A stretch of DNA of 28,503 nt. Source: a virus. Below the pieces are notes generated by a model that was not told where the DNA came from, searched no databases, and worked only from the letters and a program-made list of their open reading frames with translations. A program made the position numbers and the translations under genes. Below, piece by piece: positions 8,324 to 14,373 of the stretch; position 1 is the first letter of the stretch; each line of letters opens with the position of its first letter. The stretch lies in the IMG/VR virus record IMGVR_UViG_3300032092_004397, positions 1 to 28,503 of that record; one strand, given 5' to 3'.

Positions 8324-8953
8324 GTGAAACTGAAGCTCAACATCGATCACGACATTGTTGCGATGATGCAAGCCGAACTCCTCGCCGGCGAAAAGGCGGT
8401 CTCGGACGCCGTTCGTGGCGCGGCGCTCCGTCTCAAGGCCGATTGGCGGGGTCAGATCGCGCAAGTCGGTCTTGGGCAACGGCTTGCCCGCACCATTCGA
8501 TCCGAGGCCTATCCCAAAGGGCAACCCAGCTTGAATGCGGCGGCGCTGGTCTGGTCCAACGCGCCGGTGATTGTCGGGGCGCATGACAGTGGGCCGCTGA
8601 TCCGGTCGAAGAGCGGCCTGTGGCTGGCGATCCCGACGGCGGCCGCGGGCAAATCCGCGCGGGGCGGACGGATAACGCCGGGTGAATGGGAGCGGCGGCG
8701 CGGATTATCGCTGCGGTTCATCTACCGGGCCCGGGGGCCGAGCCTTCTCGTGGCAGAGGGGCGGCTCAACAGTCGCGGGCTTGGGGTGGCCTCTCGCGCG
8801 AAATCTGGCAGGGGGCGGACAACAGTGCCGATCTTTCTGCTGGTGCGGCAGGTGAAGCTGGCGAAACGGCTGGATCTGGCGCGCGATGCCGAGCGGGCGA
8901 TGGCGTCAATCCCTGGCCAGATCGTCGCGGGTTGGGTCGGGGGAAAGCTATGA
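8324..8953 (+). CDS. phage tail-completion-type protein (gpZ-like / DUF6441-type)
   Basis: This 209-aa basic protein starts at GTG 8324, six bases after the preceding stop. Its position between head completion and tail terminator genes corresponds to lambda gpZ. Visible features are an amphipathic N-terminal helix (AVSDAVRGAALRLKADWRGQ), a segment reading SGLWLAIPTAAAGKSARGG, and a hydrophobic strand (TTVPIFLLVRQVKLAKRLDL) near the end. These resemble the uncharacterised proteins called DUF6441 in Rhodobacteraceae prophages, from memory and unchecked. The stop (8951-8953) overlaps an ATGATG that seems to have been the start of the next gene before a toxin-antitoxin cassette was inserted. Confidence 0.7.
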   Translation: MKLKLNIDHDIVAMMQAELLAGEKAVSDAVRGAALRLKADWRGQIAQVGLGQRLARTIRSEAYPKGQPSLNAAALVWSNAPVIVGAHDSGPLIRSKSGLWLAIPTAAAGKSARGGRITPGEWERRRGLSLRFIYRARGPSLLVAEGRLNSRGLGVASRAKSGRGRTTVPIFLLVRQVKLAKRLDLARDAERAMASIPGQIVAGWVGGKL

Positions 8954-8976
8954 TGCGGGCTTCCACGTCACTTTGA
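8950..8976 (+). pseudogene. possible 5' stub of a phage gene cut by the yhaV insertion
   Basis: An ATGATG overlaps the upstream stop codon as ATGA, the usual coupling arrangement in this operon. It opens an eight-codon frame (MMRASTSL) that ends inside the antisense 3' end of yhaV. The intact tail terminator-like gene on the other side of the cassette begins MPTPRE, only loosely similar. It could be the orphaned start of that gene, but similarity alone does not prove it. Confidence 0.3.
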
Positions 8977-9468
8977 GCTCATCAAATCGGCAAGTTGGCC
9001 GCCAGACTCTTGTACGCTTGCAAGCAGCGTGGCCCAGTTGCCAGGTGGATTTCCTTCGTCGAGCATCCCTTTGAAGACCCGATATGCATCCGTGCGGCTG
9101 TCATAGGCGCGTAACGTTGTATCGTCATTCACCCATGCAAGAATGATGACGCGGCTTTCGGCATGGAACCGGAAGAACAGCCGGTATTGCTGAAAGAACT
9201 TTGCGCGGAACCAGTGCCTGTGATCTTCGCCCAAGGTGTTGCCCTGCCGGAACTTCGGGTCGGTAGGGTCTGAGGGGATTTCTTCAAAGATCAGCTTGTT
9301 GATCGCGGCAAGCCGCTTCGTTGCGTTCTTGCTGCGATAGCCGGTCGGATTGGCAGCTTTGAGAGCCGCAACCTTAACGGCAAGCTCCTCCACCTGGGCA
9401 AGAAACAAAGGGTGCGCAAACAAAGTCCAACCGTTCACGGCCAGTTGCATAGAGGAACCGTCCGTCAT
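8968..9468 (-). CDS. yhaV: YhaV family toxin (type II TA)
   Basis: This 166-aa protein is a ribonuclease toxin of the RelE superfamily, normally held by PrlF. Family features are NGWTLFAHPLFLAQVEEL at the N-terminus, ATKRLAAINKLIFEEIPSDP, and the core QGNTLGEDHRHWFRAKFF followed by QYRLFFRF and IILAWVNDD. The last part (YRVFKGMLDEGNPPGNW) is also YhaV-like. It is full length. Its ATG (9466-9468) overlaps the stop of the antitoxin gene, so the pair is coupled. It is coded against the phage late operon, and its stop lies 14 nt from the stop of the upstream phage gene. Confidence 0.93.
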   Translation of the reverse strand: MTDGSSMQLAVNGWTLFAHPLFLAQVEELAVKVAALKAANPTGYRSKNATKRLAAINKLIFEEIPSDPTDPKFRQGNTLGEDHRHWFRAKFFQQYRLFFRFHAESRVIILAWVNDDTTLRAYDSRTDAYRVFKGMLDEGNPPGNWATLLASVQESGGQLADLMSSK

Positions 9469-9791
9469 TCATCGTCAGGCGACAAGGCCGCATCCAGATC
9501 GAGGTCTACACCCTCGACCAACTCAGAGAGTCTGGCGCGGAGCGGAGCGCCGAGGGCCTGAATATGCCCGGGGTTTTGGGCAATGTCCTGTGCAAGAAAG
9601 TTAAGGAAGGCACCAATAGCCGGATCCTCAACGGCGTCCGAGGCACGGCTGAGCAGCACATCACCTTCTGGCAGGATGGTATAGGAGATGCGATCTCGCT
9701 TTTTGAGGCCGAGCGCCTTGCGAACGACCCCTGGCATTGTCGTCTGATATTTGTCGGTCAGCGTGGATTCGACCTTGAGTTCAGCAAACAT
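9465..9791 (-). CDS. prlF: PrlF family antitoxin (type II TA)
   Basis: This 108-aa protein is the partner of YhaV. Residues about 3-50 form an AbrB/MazE-type swapped-hairpin DNA-binding domain (LKVESTLTDKYQTTMPGVVR, then ALGLKKRDRISYTI and GDVLLSRA). The C-terminal half is the toxin-binding tail (AIGAFLNFLAQDIAQNPGHI ... LVEGVDLDLD). ATG 9791 is chosen because GGGAG lies about six bases upstream; a GTG at 9806 would include that site. The antitoxin is expected to repress its own promoter, and an inverted repeat is present just upstream. Confidence 0.92.
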   Translation of the reverse strand: MFAELKVESTLTDKYQTTMPGVVRKALGLKKRDRISYTILPEGDVLLSRASDAVEDPAIGAFLNFLAQDIAQNPGHIQALGAPLRARLSELVEGVDLDLDAALSPDDE

Positions 9792-9817
9792 GTGATTCTC
9801 CCGCACGGCACCAGTCC

Positions 9818-9846
9818 AAGGTAAGGCAAATGCATTACCTATTCAA
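9818..9846 (-). promoter_or_regulatory. candidate prlF-yhaV promoter and operator
   Basis: Read on the minus strand, TTGAAT (9841-9846) and TACCTT (9818-9823) are 17 bases apart. The -35 is good and the -10 weak. An inverted repeat, AGGTAA (9819-9824) and TTACCT (9835-9840), occupies the spacer, where an AbrB-type antitoxin could bind. It lies about 27 bases upstream of the prlF start. This is pattern-based only. Confidence 0.35.
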
Positions 9847-9903
9847 GAACGCTGCCGCAACAGGCCTGATGTGCCCCAAGCTTTACTCAAATTTGGTACC
9901 GTA

Positions 9904-10323
9904 ATGCCAACCCCTCGCGAAACCATCCTCGCCGCGCTCCTGGCGCGTCTGTCAGCGCTGCCCGCCACAACCTTGCGCGGGGAGGTGCTGCCTGAGCGTA
10001 TTCCGCCTGCGGGCCTCTTAATCCTGCGCGACGGCAACCCCGGCGAGCCGGAGGTCACGCTGTCGCCCCTGCGCTATCATTACCGACATCGGGTAGAAAT
10101 CGAGGCTGTAGTTCAGGGAAGTGACCGCGACAGGGCTTTTGACACCCTTTGCGCCAGCATCGGCGCAGCGCTCGCGGCCGACCGCACGTTGGGCGGTCTC
10201 TGCGACTGGGTTGAAGCGGAAGCGCCGCAACCCGTCGATCTGCCGATGGAGGGGGCAGCGCAGGCGAAGGCGGCGGTCCTCGCCATCGTGCTCCATTATG
10301 CGCTGGCTGATCCGCTGGGCTGA
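9904..10323 (+). CDS. tail terminator-like protein (gpU position)
   Basis: This 139-aa protein lies between the gpZ-like and tail tube genes, as tail terminators do. Such proteins cap the tail tube when it reaches full length. Visible segments are ETILAALLARLSALPATTL, then ILRDGNPGEPEVTLSPLRYH, the strand HRVEIEAVVQG, and a helix DRAFDTLCASIGAALAADRT. Residues PQPVDLPMEGAAQAKAAVLA precede the final strand; this pattern is common in gpU-type proteins. I chose ATG 9904; a GTG at 9871 is possible. The ribosome site is poor, which fits a gene that lost its original coupled start to the upstream cassette. Its last 28 bases overlap the 3' end of the convergent bactofilin gene. Confidence 0.68.
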   Translation: MPTPRETILAALLARLSALPATTLRGEVLPERIPPAGLLILRDGNPGEPEVTLSPLRYHYRHRVEIEAVVQGSDRDRAFDTLCASIGAALAADRTLGGLCDWVEAEAPQPVDLPMEGAAQAKAAVLAIVLHYALADPLG

Positions 10324-10700
10324 GCGGCCAATTCAGCAGGGCCCGGCTCGGCAGAAGCCACCTCAACCGGCGCCATCTTGCGGATCTCCGCTTCAAGGAT
10401 CGCCCCGGCTTCAACTGCGAGCGTCTTATACTGCAGCGATCCGGTCATCTGACCTGTCGTTCCGACCGTCACATCCTCGATAAAGGCAGAGCCTTGAACA
10501 GACCCATAGATCTTGGCCTCAAGGGCTTCAACGTCCCCCATCACCTCAGCGCCTTGCTGCAAGGTTAGAGTAGCGGCTCTGATATTGCCTGTGACTTTGG
10601 CCTGAACCACCAAGGTCCCGGCATGGCGGATATCTCCGGTCACTTCGAGATCGGCCGCCAGAAACGAAGGTTTTGCCGAATGCCTTGCTGCGCTGTCCAT
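10296..10700 (-). CDS. bactofilin family polymer-forming protein
   Basis: This 134-aa protein has the right-handed beta-helix repeats of bactofilins (DUF583/CcmA). Successive short turns of Gly-hydrophobic pattern run from LEVTGDIRHAGTLVVQAKV through VTGNIRAATLTLQQGAEV, GDVEALEAKIYGSVQGSAFI and GSLQYKTLAVEAGAILEAEI. Short, disordered N- and C-terminal tails flank it, as usual. Bactofilins self-assemble into nucleotide-free filaments linked to cell shape and polarity. The start has AGGA six bases upstream. It is coded against the tail operon, and its 3' end runs 28 nt into the tail terminator-like gene. A structural phage role is possible, but a cargo gene is more likely. Confidence 0.85.
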   Translation of the reverse strand: MDSAARHSAKPSFLAADLEVTGDIRHAGTLVVQAKVTGNIRAATLTLQQGAEVMGDVEALEAKIYGSVQGSAFIEDVTVGTTGQMTGSLQYKTLAVEAGAILEAEIRKMAPVEVASAEPGPAELAAQPSGSASA

Positions 10701-10878
10701 TGATGTCCTGCTGTGTCATCTGCCGCTACTGCTGGCGCTAAAAAAATCTATTGCCCTGAGCATGAAGAGCCTTCGCCCTCGGCGCAACATATCGAGATTT
10801 GGGCATTAGATACCAAAAACGATACCCGCGCCGGAAATGCACGCAGGGCGACGTGATGAAAGTGGGTACCTCTCCGCG
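10701..10878. other. intergenic gap between bactofilin and nuclease genes
   Basis: This 178-base gap probably holds the promoter of the bactofilin gene on the minus strand. It includes an A-rich stretch near 10740-10747. I see no convincing -35/-10 pair, terminator or coding frame. Confidence 0.4.
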
Positions 10879-11319
10879 TCAGCAGGTGCCGTAAAAGCCG
10901 CCAGAGTAGCGGCAATATTCTGTGGCAACGCCCATGGAGATCATGGCTTCGGCGATATCTTGGCCATTTGGCAAGAAACACTGGCCGACGAGGCGCTGGT
11001 AACGATCGATGTCGATGAGGACGCAGGTCAGAGGTTGGCCGTCGATCAAGCCGCGCATCGCCTTGGTGGCAGCAGAACCGCCGCGCTCATCACGTTCTGG
11101 CGCATCAAGGCCCCAGACGCGGATGGCAGGGACCACGCCACTCAGATGAAACGTGTCTCCATCGGTAACGCGGGTCACGGTTCCGGAAAACTCTTCGGCG
11201 GTTGCCGAGGTCGGTGCGAAGGCTGCGGCAAGGCACATCGTCCATACTGCCGCGAAAGTTACGCCCCGCGAGACACCCGTGTCGGCCAAGTCAGCCATAT
11301 ATCTGGACAATCTGTTCAT
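10879..11319 (-). CDS. secreted thermonuclease-like protein (SNase family)
   Basis: This 146-aa protein starts at ATG 11317-11319 with a hydrophobic signal segment (FAAVWTMCLAAAFA) ending in a likely AxA cleavage site before EEF. The mature part is a staphylococcal nuclease fold: VTRVTDGDTFHL, the active-site strand IRVWGLDAPERDERGG (Arg and Glu of the IR...APE motif), and DRYQRLVGQCFLPNGQDIAE with the second conserved Arg. The C-terminus (EYCRYSGGFYGTC) has two cysteines. It would act in the periplasm or outside, cutting DNA or RNA with calcium. It is minus-strand cargo between tail terminator-like and tail tube genes. An upstream in-frame start at 11364 would add 15 residues ahead of the signal and is less likely. 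Confidence 0.85.
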   Translation of the reverse strand: MNRLSRYMADLADTGVSRGVTFAAVWTMCLAAAFAPTSATAEEFSGTVTRVTDGDTFHLSGVVPAIRVWGLDAPERDERGGSAATKAMRGLIDGQPLTCVLIDIDRYQRLVGQCFLPNGQDIAEAMISMGVATEYCRYSGGFYGTC

Positions 11320-11390
11320 TCTGCACCCCCGGCCCAGGAAGCTGGCAGGCTGCGCTGTGAACACAATCTATCTTAAGAGGGAGGAAGAGG

Positions 11391-12329
11391 ATGGCACGAG
11401 CCCATGGGGCGCGGGCGCAGATGGCGCTTGCGTTTGAGACCACCTATGGCACCGCCCCCACAGCGGGATTCCGGGTGGTGCCTTTCGCCAGCACGACGCT
11501 CGGCTCCGAGCAACCGCTGATTGCCTCGGAGCTTTTGGGCCAAGGGCGTGACCCGCTGGCCCCGATCAAAGACGCGGTGACAGCAGATGGCGATGTCGTG
11601 GTTCCACTTGATGTTGAGAACTTCGGCCTTTGGCTGAAGGCCGCCTTTGGGGCCCCCACAACCACCGGCACCACGCCGAAGACCCATACGTTCCAGTCGG
11701 GGGGCTGGGCTCTGCCAAGCATGGCCATCGAGACGGGTATGCCGGAAGTGCCGCGCTATGCGATGTACACGGGCTGCGTTTGCGATCAGCTCAGTTGGCA
11801 GATGGCGCGGTCAGGACTGCTGACCGCCTCCGCCCGCCTGGTGGCCCAGGGCGAAACCGTTGCAGCCGCCACGGCCGCTGGCACGCCCACCGCGCTTTCG
11901 CTGCAGCGCTTTGGCCACTTCAATGGGTCGATCAGCCGCAACGGGGTGCCGCTTGGCAATGTCATCTCGGCTGAGGTGACTTATTCCAACGGCCTCGACC
12001 GGATCGAGACCATCCGACCGGATGGCAAGATCGAAGGGGTTGATCCCGGCATGGCGGCGCTGACCGGCAAGATCGAGGCCCGCTTTGCCGACACGACGCT
12101 GATCACTCAGGCCATGGACGGTACGCCTTGCGAATTGGTCTTCGGCTGGAGCCTTGGGGCCAATGCCAGCTTCAGCTTCACGGCGCATGCCGTCTATCTG
12201 CCGCGGCCCCGCATCGAGATCCCGGGTCCGCAGGGGATCCAGGCCACGTTCGACTGGCAGGCTGCCAAGGCGGCAAGCCCCGCCCGCCTGTGCACCGCCA
12301 CCCTCGTCAACACTGTCATCTCCTATTGA
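11391..12329 (+). CDS. major tail tube protein
   Basis: This 312-aa protein is the repeating subunit of the tail tube. It begins ARAQMALAFETTYGTAP and has a middle domain and a second domain with SLQRFGHFNGSISRNG and VISAEVTYSNGLDRIETIRP. The segment LTGKIEARFADTTLI followed by a strand-rich C-terminus resembles phage tail tube proteins of the two-domain type. A strong ribosome site (GGAGGAAGAGG) directly precedes the start, as expected for an abundant protein. It is the first plus-strand gene after the bactofilin-nuclease cargo. Confidence 0.88.
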   Translation: MARAHGARAQMALAFETTYGTAPTAGFRVVPFASTTLGSEQPLIASELLGQGRDPLAPIKDAVTADGDVVVPLDVENFGLWLKAAFGAPTTTGTTPKTHTFQSGGWALPSMAIETGMPEVPRYAMYTGCVCDQLSWQMARSGLLTASARLVAQGETVAAATAAGTPTALSLQRFGHFNGSISRNGVPLGNVISAEVTYSNGLDRIETIRPDGKIEGVDPGMAALTGKIEARFADTTLITQAMDGTPCELVFGWSLGANASFSFTAHAVYLPRPRIEIPGPQGIQATFDWQAAKAASPARLCTATLVNTVISY

Positions 12330-12345
12330 GAGGATCTCTTCCGCC

Positions 12346-12783
12346 ATGCTGACCCTTGATCTCTGCAGTGTACCGTTCTGGTGTGACCTTCTTCCCGGCC
12401 TGCGGGTCAAACTGCGGCCGTTGACCACGGCGCTGATGGTCGCCAGCCGCGCGGATCCCGCAATTGCGGCCCTCACCGAAGGGACAGCGCCTGAAGAGGC
12501 CGCCCTTGCCATGGCCAAGGCGCTGGCGCGGCGCGCGATCCTCGACTGGGACGGCGTTGGCGATGTCTCTGGCGAGGTCTTGCCGGTCAGCCCCGAGGCG
12601 ATCGACGCACTTCTTGAGCTTTGGCCGGTCTTTGAGGCCTTCCAGACCCGCTATGTCGCCAAGGGCCTGCTCTTGGATGCCGAAAAAAACGTCTCATCGC
12701 CCTTGCCGATTGGGAGTTCGGCGGGGGCGGCGGCTATTGCGCCGCCTGCGGATCCGTCTGTCCCGAGTGCCCCGCACGGCTGA
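12346..12783 (+). CDS. tail assembly chaperone, short form (gpG-like)
   Basis: This 145-aa protein follows the tail tube gene and precedes the tape measure gene, the position of lambda gpG. Tail assembly chaperones coat the tape measure and recruit tube subunits. It contains VKLRPLTTALMVASRADPAI, then EEAALAMAKALARRAILDWD and SPEAIDALLELWPVFEAFQT, a helical array typical of this group, and ends in a low-complexity Ala/Pro/Ser tail read only when no frameshift occurs. ATG 12346 is chosen because the frame upstream lies inside the tail tube gene; GAGAGGA lies about eleven bases away. A slippery heptamer at 12684-12690 diverts some ribosomes into the longer form. Confidence 0.85.
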   Translation: MLTLDLCSVPFWCDLLPGLRVKLRPLTTALMVASRADPAIAALTEGTAPEEAALAMAKALARRAILDWDGVGDVSGEVLPVSPEAIDALLELWPVFEAFQTRYVAKGLLLDAEKNVSSPLPIGSSAGAAAIAPPADPSVPSAPHG

Positions 12784-13013
12784 ACGCGCCGCAGACTTGG
12801 GAGGGCGCGCAAATCTGGGACCTCGTTCAGCGTCTTGGCGGGCAATTGCGCCTCATCACCGGTGCGGTGATCGGTTGGGATATGGGGGCCGCACTGGCGC
12901 TCGGGGCGGCGCTTGGCATCCCGGCGCTTGCGGTTGCGGAGCTCATGCCGCCCATCGAGGCTGTGATGGTGCGCAAGATCAATGAAGCGATGCAGGCTGA
13001 CGCTGGCGGCTAA
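12346..13013 (+). CDS. tail assembly chaperone, -1 frameshift fusion (gpG-T-like)
   Basis: This is the predicted 222-aa frameshift product. Residues 1-115 are shared with the short form. Then 107 residues come from the -1 frame, which stays open from the slip at 12690 to TAA 13011-13013. The extension reads RLIALADWEFGGGGGY, then four cysteines spaced C-x2-C-x3-C-x2-C, then TWEGAQIWDLVQRLGGQLR, and ends in a long helix (AVMVRKINEAMQ). The -1 frame has no ATG before 12882, so a separately started gene of this length is unlikely. In lambda the equivalent fusion gpGT is made at a few percent and binds the tail tube and tape measure proteins. Confidence 0.85.
12684..12690 (+). promoter_or_regulatory. 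programmed -1 ribosomal frameshift site
   Basis: The heptamer A AAA AAC is in the exact register needed for tandem slippage: zero-frame codons are GAA (12682-12684), AAA and AAC. After slipping back one base, reading continues CGT CTC ATC into a 107-codon open frame. A GC-rich hairpin, GGCGGC 12729-12734 with GCCGCC 12741-12746, lies about 38 bases downstream, farther than the usual stimulator distance. Confidence 0.85.
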
Positions 13014-13033
13014 TCTGTCAGGCTTTGCCCTGC

Positions 13034-13324
13034 TTAGGCCGCTCGAAGGGGCTGGATTCCTGTGAGGTCTACCTTCTCGCGGGCGCGGGCCAAATCCCAG
13101 GACCGTTGCAGGTTCATCCAGTATTCTGGCGTGGTGCCAAAGAAGGTTGCAAGACGCATGGCCGTGTCGGCAGACAAGGTCGTCTCGCCCTTGACCAGCC
13201 GTTCGATCCGGGTGCGCGGCACAGCCAGGCGCTTTGCTAGGGCTGGCGCACTCATCGCCAGCGGCTCCAGATAGAGCAACGAGAGCACTTCACCAGGATG
13301 GGAAGGATTATGCAGCAGGCTCAT
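13034..13324 (-). CDS. higA: HigA family antitoxin (XRE-type)
   Basis: This 96-aa protein begins with the HigA signature HNPSHPGEVLSLLYLEPL. It carries a helix-turn-helix (ALAKRLAVPRTRIERLVKGE, about residues 28-47) and the typical TTLSADTAMRLATFFGTTPE followed by YWMNLQRSWDL. It neutralises the HigB ribonuclease and represses the shared promoter. It lies 11 bases downstream of higB, in the toxin-first order characteristic of HigBA. Its stop is 20 nt from the stop of the tail assembly chaperone, to which it is convergent. Confidence 0.93.
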   Translation of the reverse strand: MSLLHNPSHPGEVLSLLYLEPLAMSAPALAKRLAVPRTRIERLVKGETTLSADTAMRLATFFGTTPEYWMNLQRSWDLARAREKVDLTGIQPLRAA

Positions 13325-13335
13325 CGTGTCTCCTT

Positions 13336-13617
13336 TCAGTGATAATCTACAAGTTCAACTTCGGCTGGACCTTGATCTGTCCAGACAAAACAAATGCGCC
13401 ACTGGCCGTTGATGCGGACCGAATGCTGGCCGATCCTGTCGCCAACCAAGGCTTCCAGATGGTTGCCCGGCGGAAAGCGCAAGTCTTCCAAAACAACCGC
13501 CGCATCCAACGCAGAAAGCATAGCACGCGTTCGCCGTACCAGATCCGCCGGAAAGCCTTTGCCGAAACGGCCAGAGAGCGCCTGCTCAGTCAGTTTGCCG
13601 CGAATGCTGATGATCAT
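13336..13617 (-). CDS. higB: HigB toxin (RelE/ParE superfamily)
   Basis: This 93-aa mRNA interferase cuts mRNA at the ribosome. Family features are LTEQALSGRFGKGFP, RRTRAMLSALDAAVVLEDLR, FPPGNHLEALVGDR and the C-terminal strands QHSVRINGQWRICFVW and AEVELVDYH. I chose ATG 13617 (MIISIRG), which matches the family N-terminus; an ATG at 13626 would add three residues and sits against the operator. It is the first gene of the pair and is transcribed against the phage operon. Confidence 0.92.
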   Translation of the reverse strand: MIISIRGKLTEQALSGRFGKGFPADLVRRTRAMLSALDAAVVLEDLRFPPGNHLEALVGDRIGQHSVRINGQWRICFVWTDQGPAEVELVDYH

Positions 13618-13626
13618 GTCAAGCAT

Positions 13627-13643
13627 GTATCATGCCGTGATAC
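13627..13643 (-). promoter_or_regulatory. higBA operator (inverted repeat)
   Basis: A perfect inverted repeat, GTATCA (13627-13632) and TGATAC (13638-13643) around five bases, lies immediately upstream of the higB start. HigA-type repressors bind such short palindromes over their own promoter. On the minus strand a possible -35 (TTGATT, revcomp of 13647-13652) lies just upstream. The arms are certain; the function is inferred. Confidence 0.55.
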
Positions 13644-13644
13644 G

Positions 13645-13711
13645 AAAATCAAGGAGCCCGAGCCATGTCACAAAAAAGGTCTCCGTCCGGCTTGTCGCCG
13701 TGGAGGCTGTC
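13645..13711 (+). pseudogene. 5' stub of the tape measure gene
   Basis: This stretch repeats the ribosome site and first codons of the tape measure gene at 14353-14413. By hand alignment 53 of 65 columns match. The shared parts include AAAATCAAGGA, an ATG at 13665, and TCTCCGTCCG. In the tape measure frame both encode VSVRLVAV, with mostly synonymous differences. The stub has lost one base after the start, so the frame from ATG 13665 is shifted. It then runs straight into the 3' end of vapC (stop 13710-13712). It is best read as a leftover of an older tape measure start, cut off by the VapBC cassette. Confidence 0.8.
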
Positions 13712-14090
13712 AGCCCTTGATCTTCTCGATCAGGGTGACCCCCGGCAGGCCCTCGAAATGCTTGTCGCAGGTCAGCAGTTCCGCTCCTTTGGCGCGGGCG
13801 GTCGCAAACATGATGGCATCGGCCGTTGCAAGCTTGTGGTTGCGGCAGGCCTCTGCCGCCGCGATAGCGATTTCTGTATCGAGCGGCACCACTTGGCAGA
13901 CTTGGGTAAAGGCAATGACCTGATCTGCCTTGTCCTCGCCCGCTTCCCGCGTCAGCCACTTCGCCAGTTCCAGCTGAACCATGCTGGGCACAAGCCAGTC
14001 GGACTGTTCAGGCAGATGCGCCGCCAGTTTGTCGCCGGTCGGCGACCCGATCAGCCATTCGATCCAGGCGGATGTATCGACGAGGATCAT
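13710..14090 (-). CDS. vapC: VapC toxin, PIN domain (first VapBC pair)
   Basis: This 126-aa PIN-domain ribonuclease has the expected four acidic residues: Asp5 in MILVDTSAWIEWL, Glu41 in SMVQLELAKW, Asp91 in LATADAIMFATA and Asp109 in LLTCDKHF. Toxins of this family typically cut initiator tRNA or rRNA with magnesium. The start overlaps the vapB stop by one base (TGATG on the minus strand). Its stop abuts the truncated tape measure stub. It is full length and apparently intact. Confidence 0.93.
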   Translation of the reverse strand: MILVDTSAWIEWLIGSPTGDKLAAHLPEQSDWLVPSMVQLELAKWLTREAGEDKADQVIAFTQVCQVVPLDTEIAIAAAEACRNHKLATADAIMFATARAKGAELLTCDKHFEGLPGVTLIEKIKG

Positions 14091-14302
14091 CAGAAGCGGT
14101 CCGCTCGATCACGGTAATCGGCGGAAGATGCGCCGCGGGCCAGGCCCTTTAGAGCATCACGTTTGGGAACCGGGACCAGTAAGACGCCAGTGCCCTTCGG
14201 AATGAACGCAAAGGTTAGACCTGCCTCCCAATGCTGGGCGCTGCGGATCGCCTTTGGGATGGAGATTTGGAACTTCGAGGAAAGGGTCGCGGTCTCGGAC
14301 AT
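14090..14302 (-). CDS. vapB: VapB antitoxin, AbrB/MazE type (first pair)
   Basis: This 70-aa protein has the swapped-hairpin domain: ATLSSKFQISIPKAIRSA, then WEAGLTFAFIPKGTGVLLVP. The C-terminal tail DALKGLARGASSADYRDR is the kind that threads into the PIN toxin and ends in a charged arginine segment. ATG 14302 is preferred because AAGG lies nine bases upstream; ATG 14308 is only three bases from it. A palindrome lies about 20 bases upstream and could be its operator. Confidence 0.9.
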   Translation of the reverse strand: MSETATLSSKFQISIPKAIRSAQHWEAGLTFAFIPKGTGVLLVPVPKRDALKGLARGASSADYRDRADRF

Positions 14303-14320
14303 AATCATACGCCTTCATGA

Positions 14321-14330
14321 TCGATATCGA
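14321..14330. promoter_or_regulatory. palindrome upstream of vapB (possible operator)
   Basis: The perfect ten-base palindrome TCGATATCGA lies 19 bases upstream of the vapB start and 44 bases before the tape measure start, in the only intergenic space available to a vapBC promoter. Antitoxins of this class bind palindromes over their promoters. Such a short palindrome can occur by chance. Confidence 0.3.
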
Positions 14331-14373
14331 CAACGTAAGATGACTGCAGTCCAAAATCAAGGATCCCGCCTCC

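Noticed and set aside
12464-12985. Plus-strand frame of 173 codons across the chaperone region
   Set aside because: It is in the third frame, Arg/Ser-rich, and conflicts with the well-supported frame and its -1 continuation.
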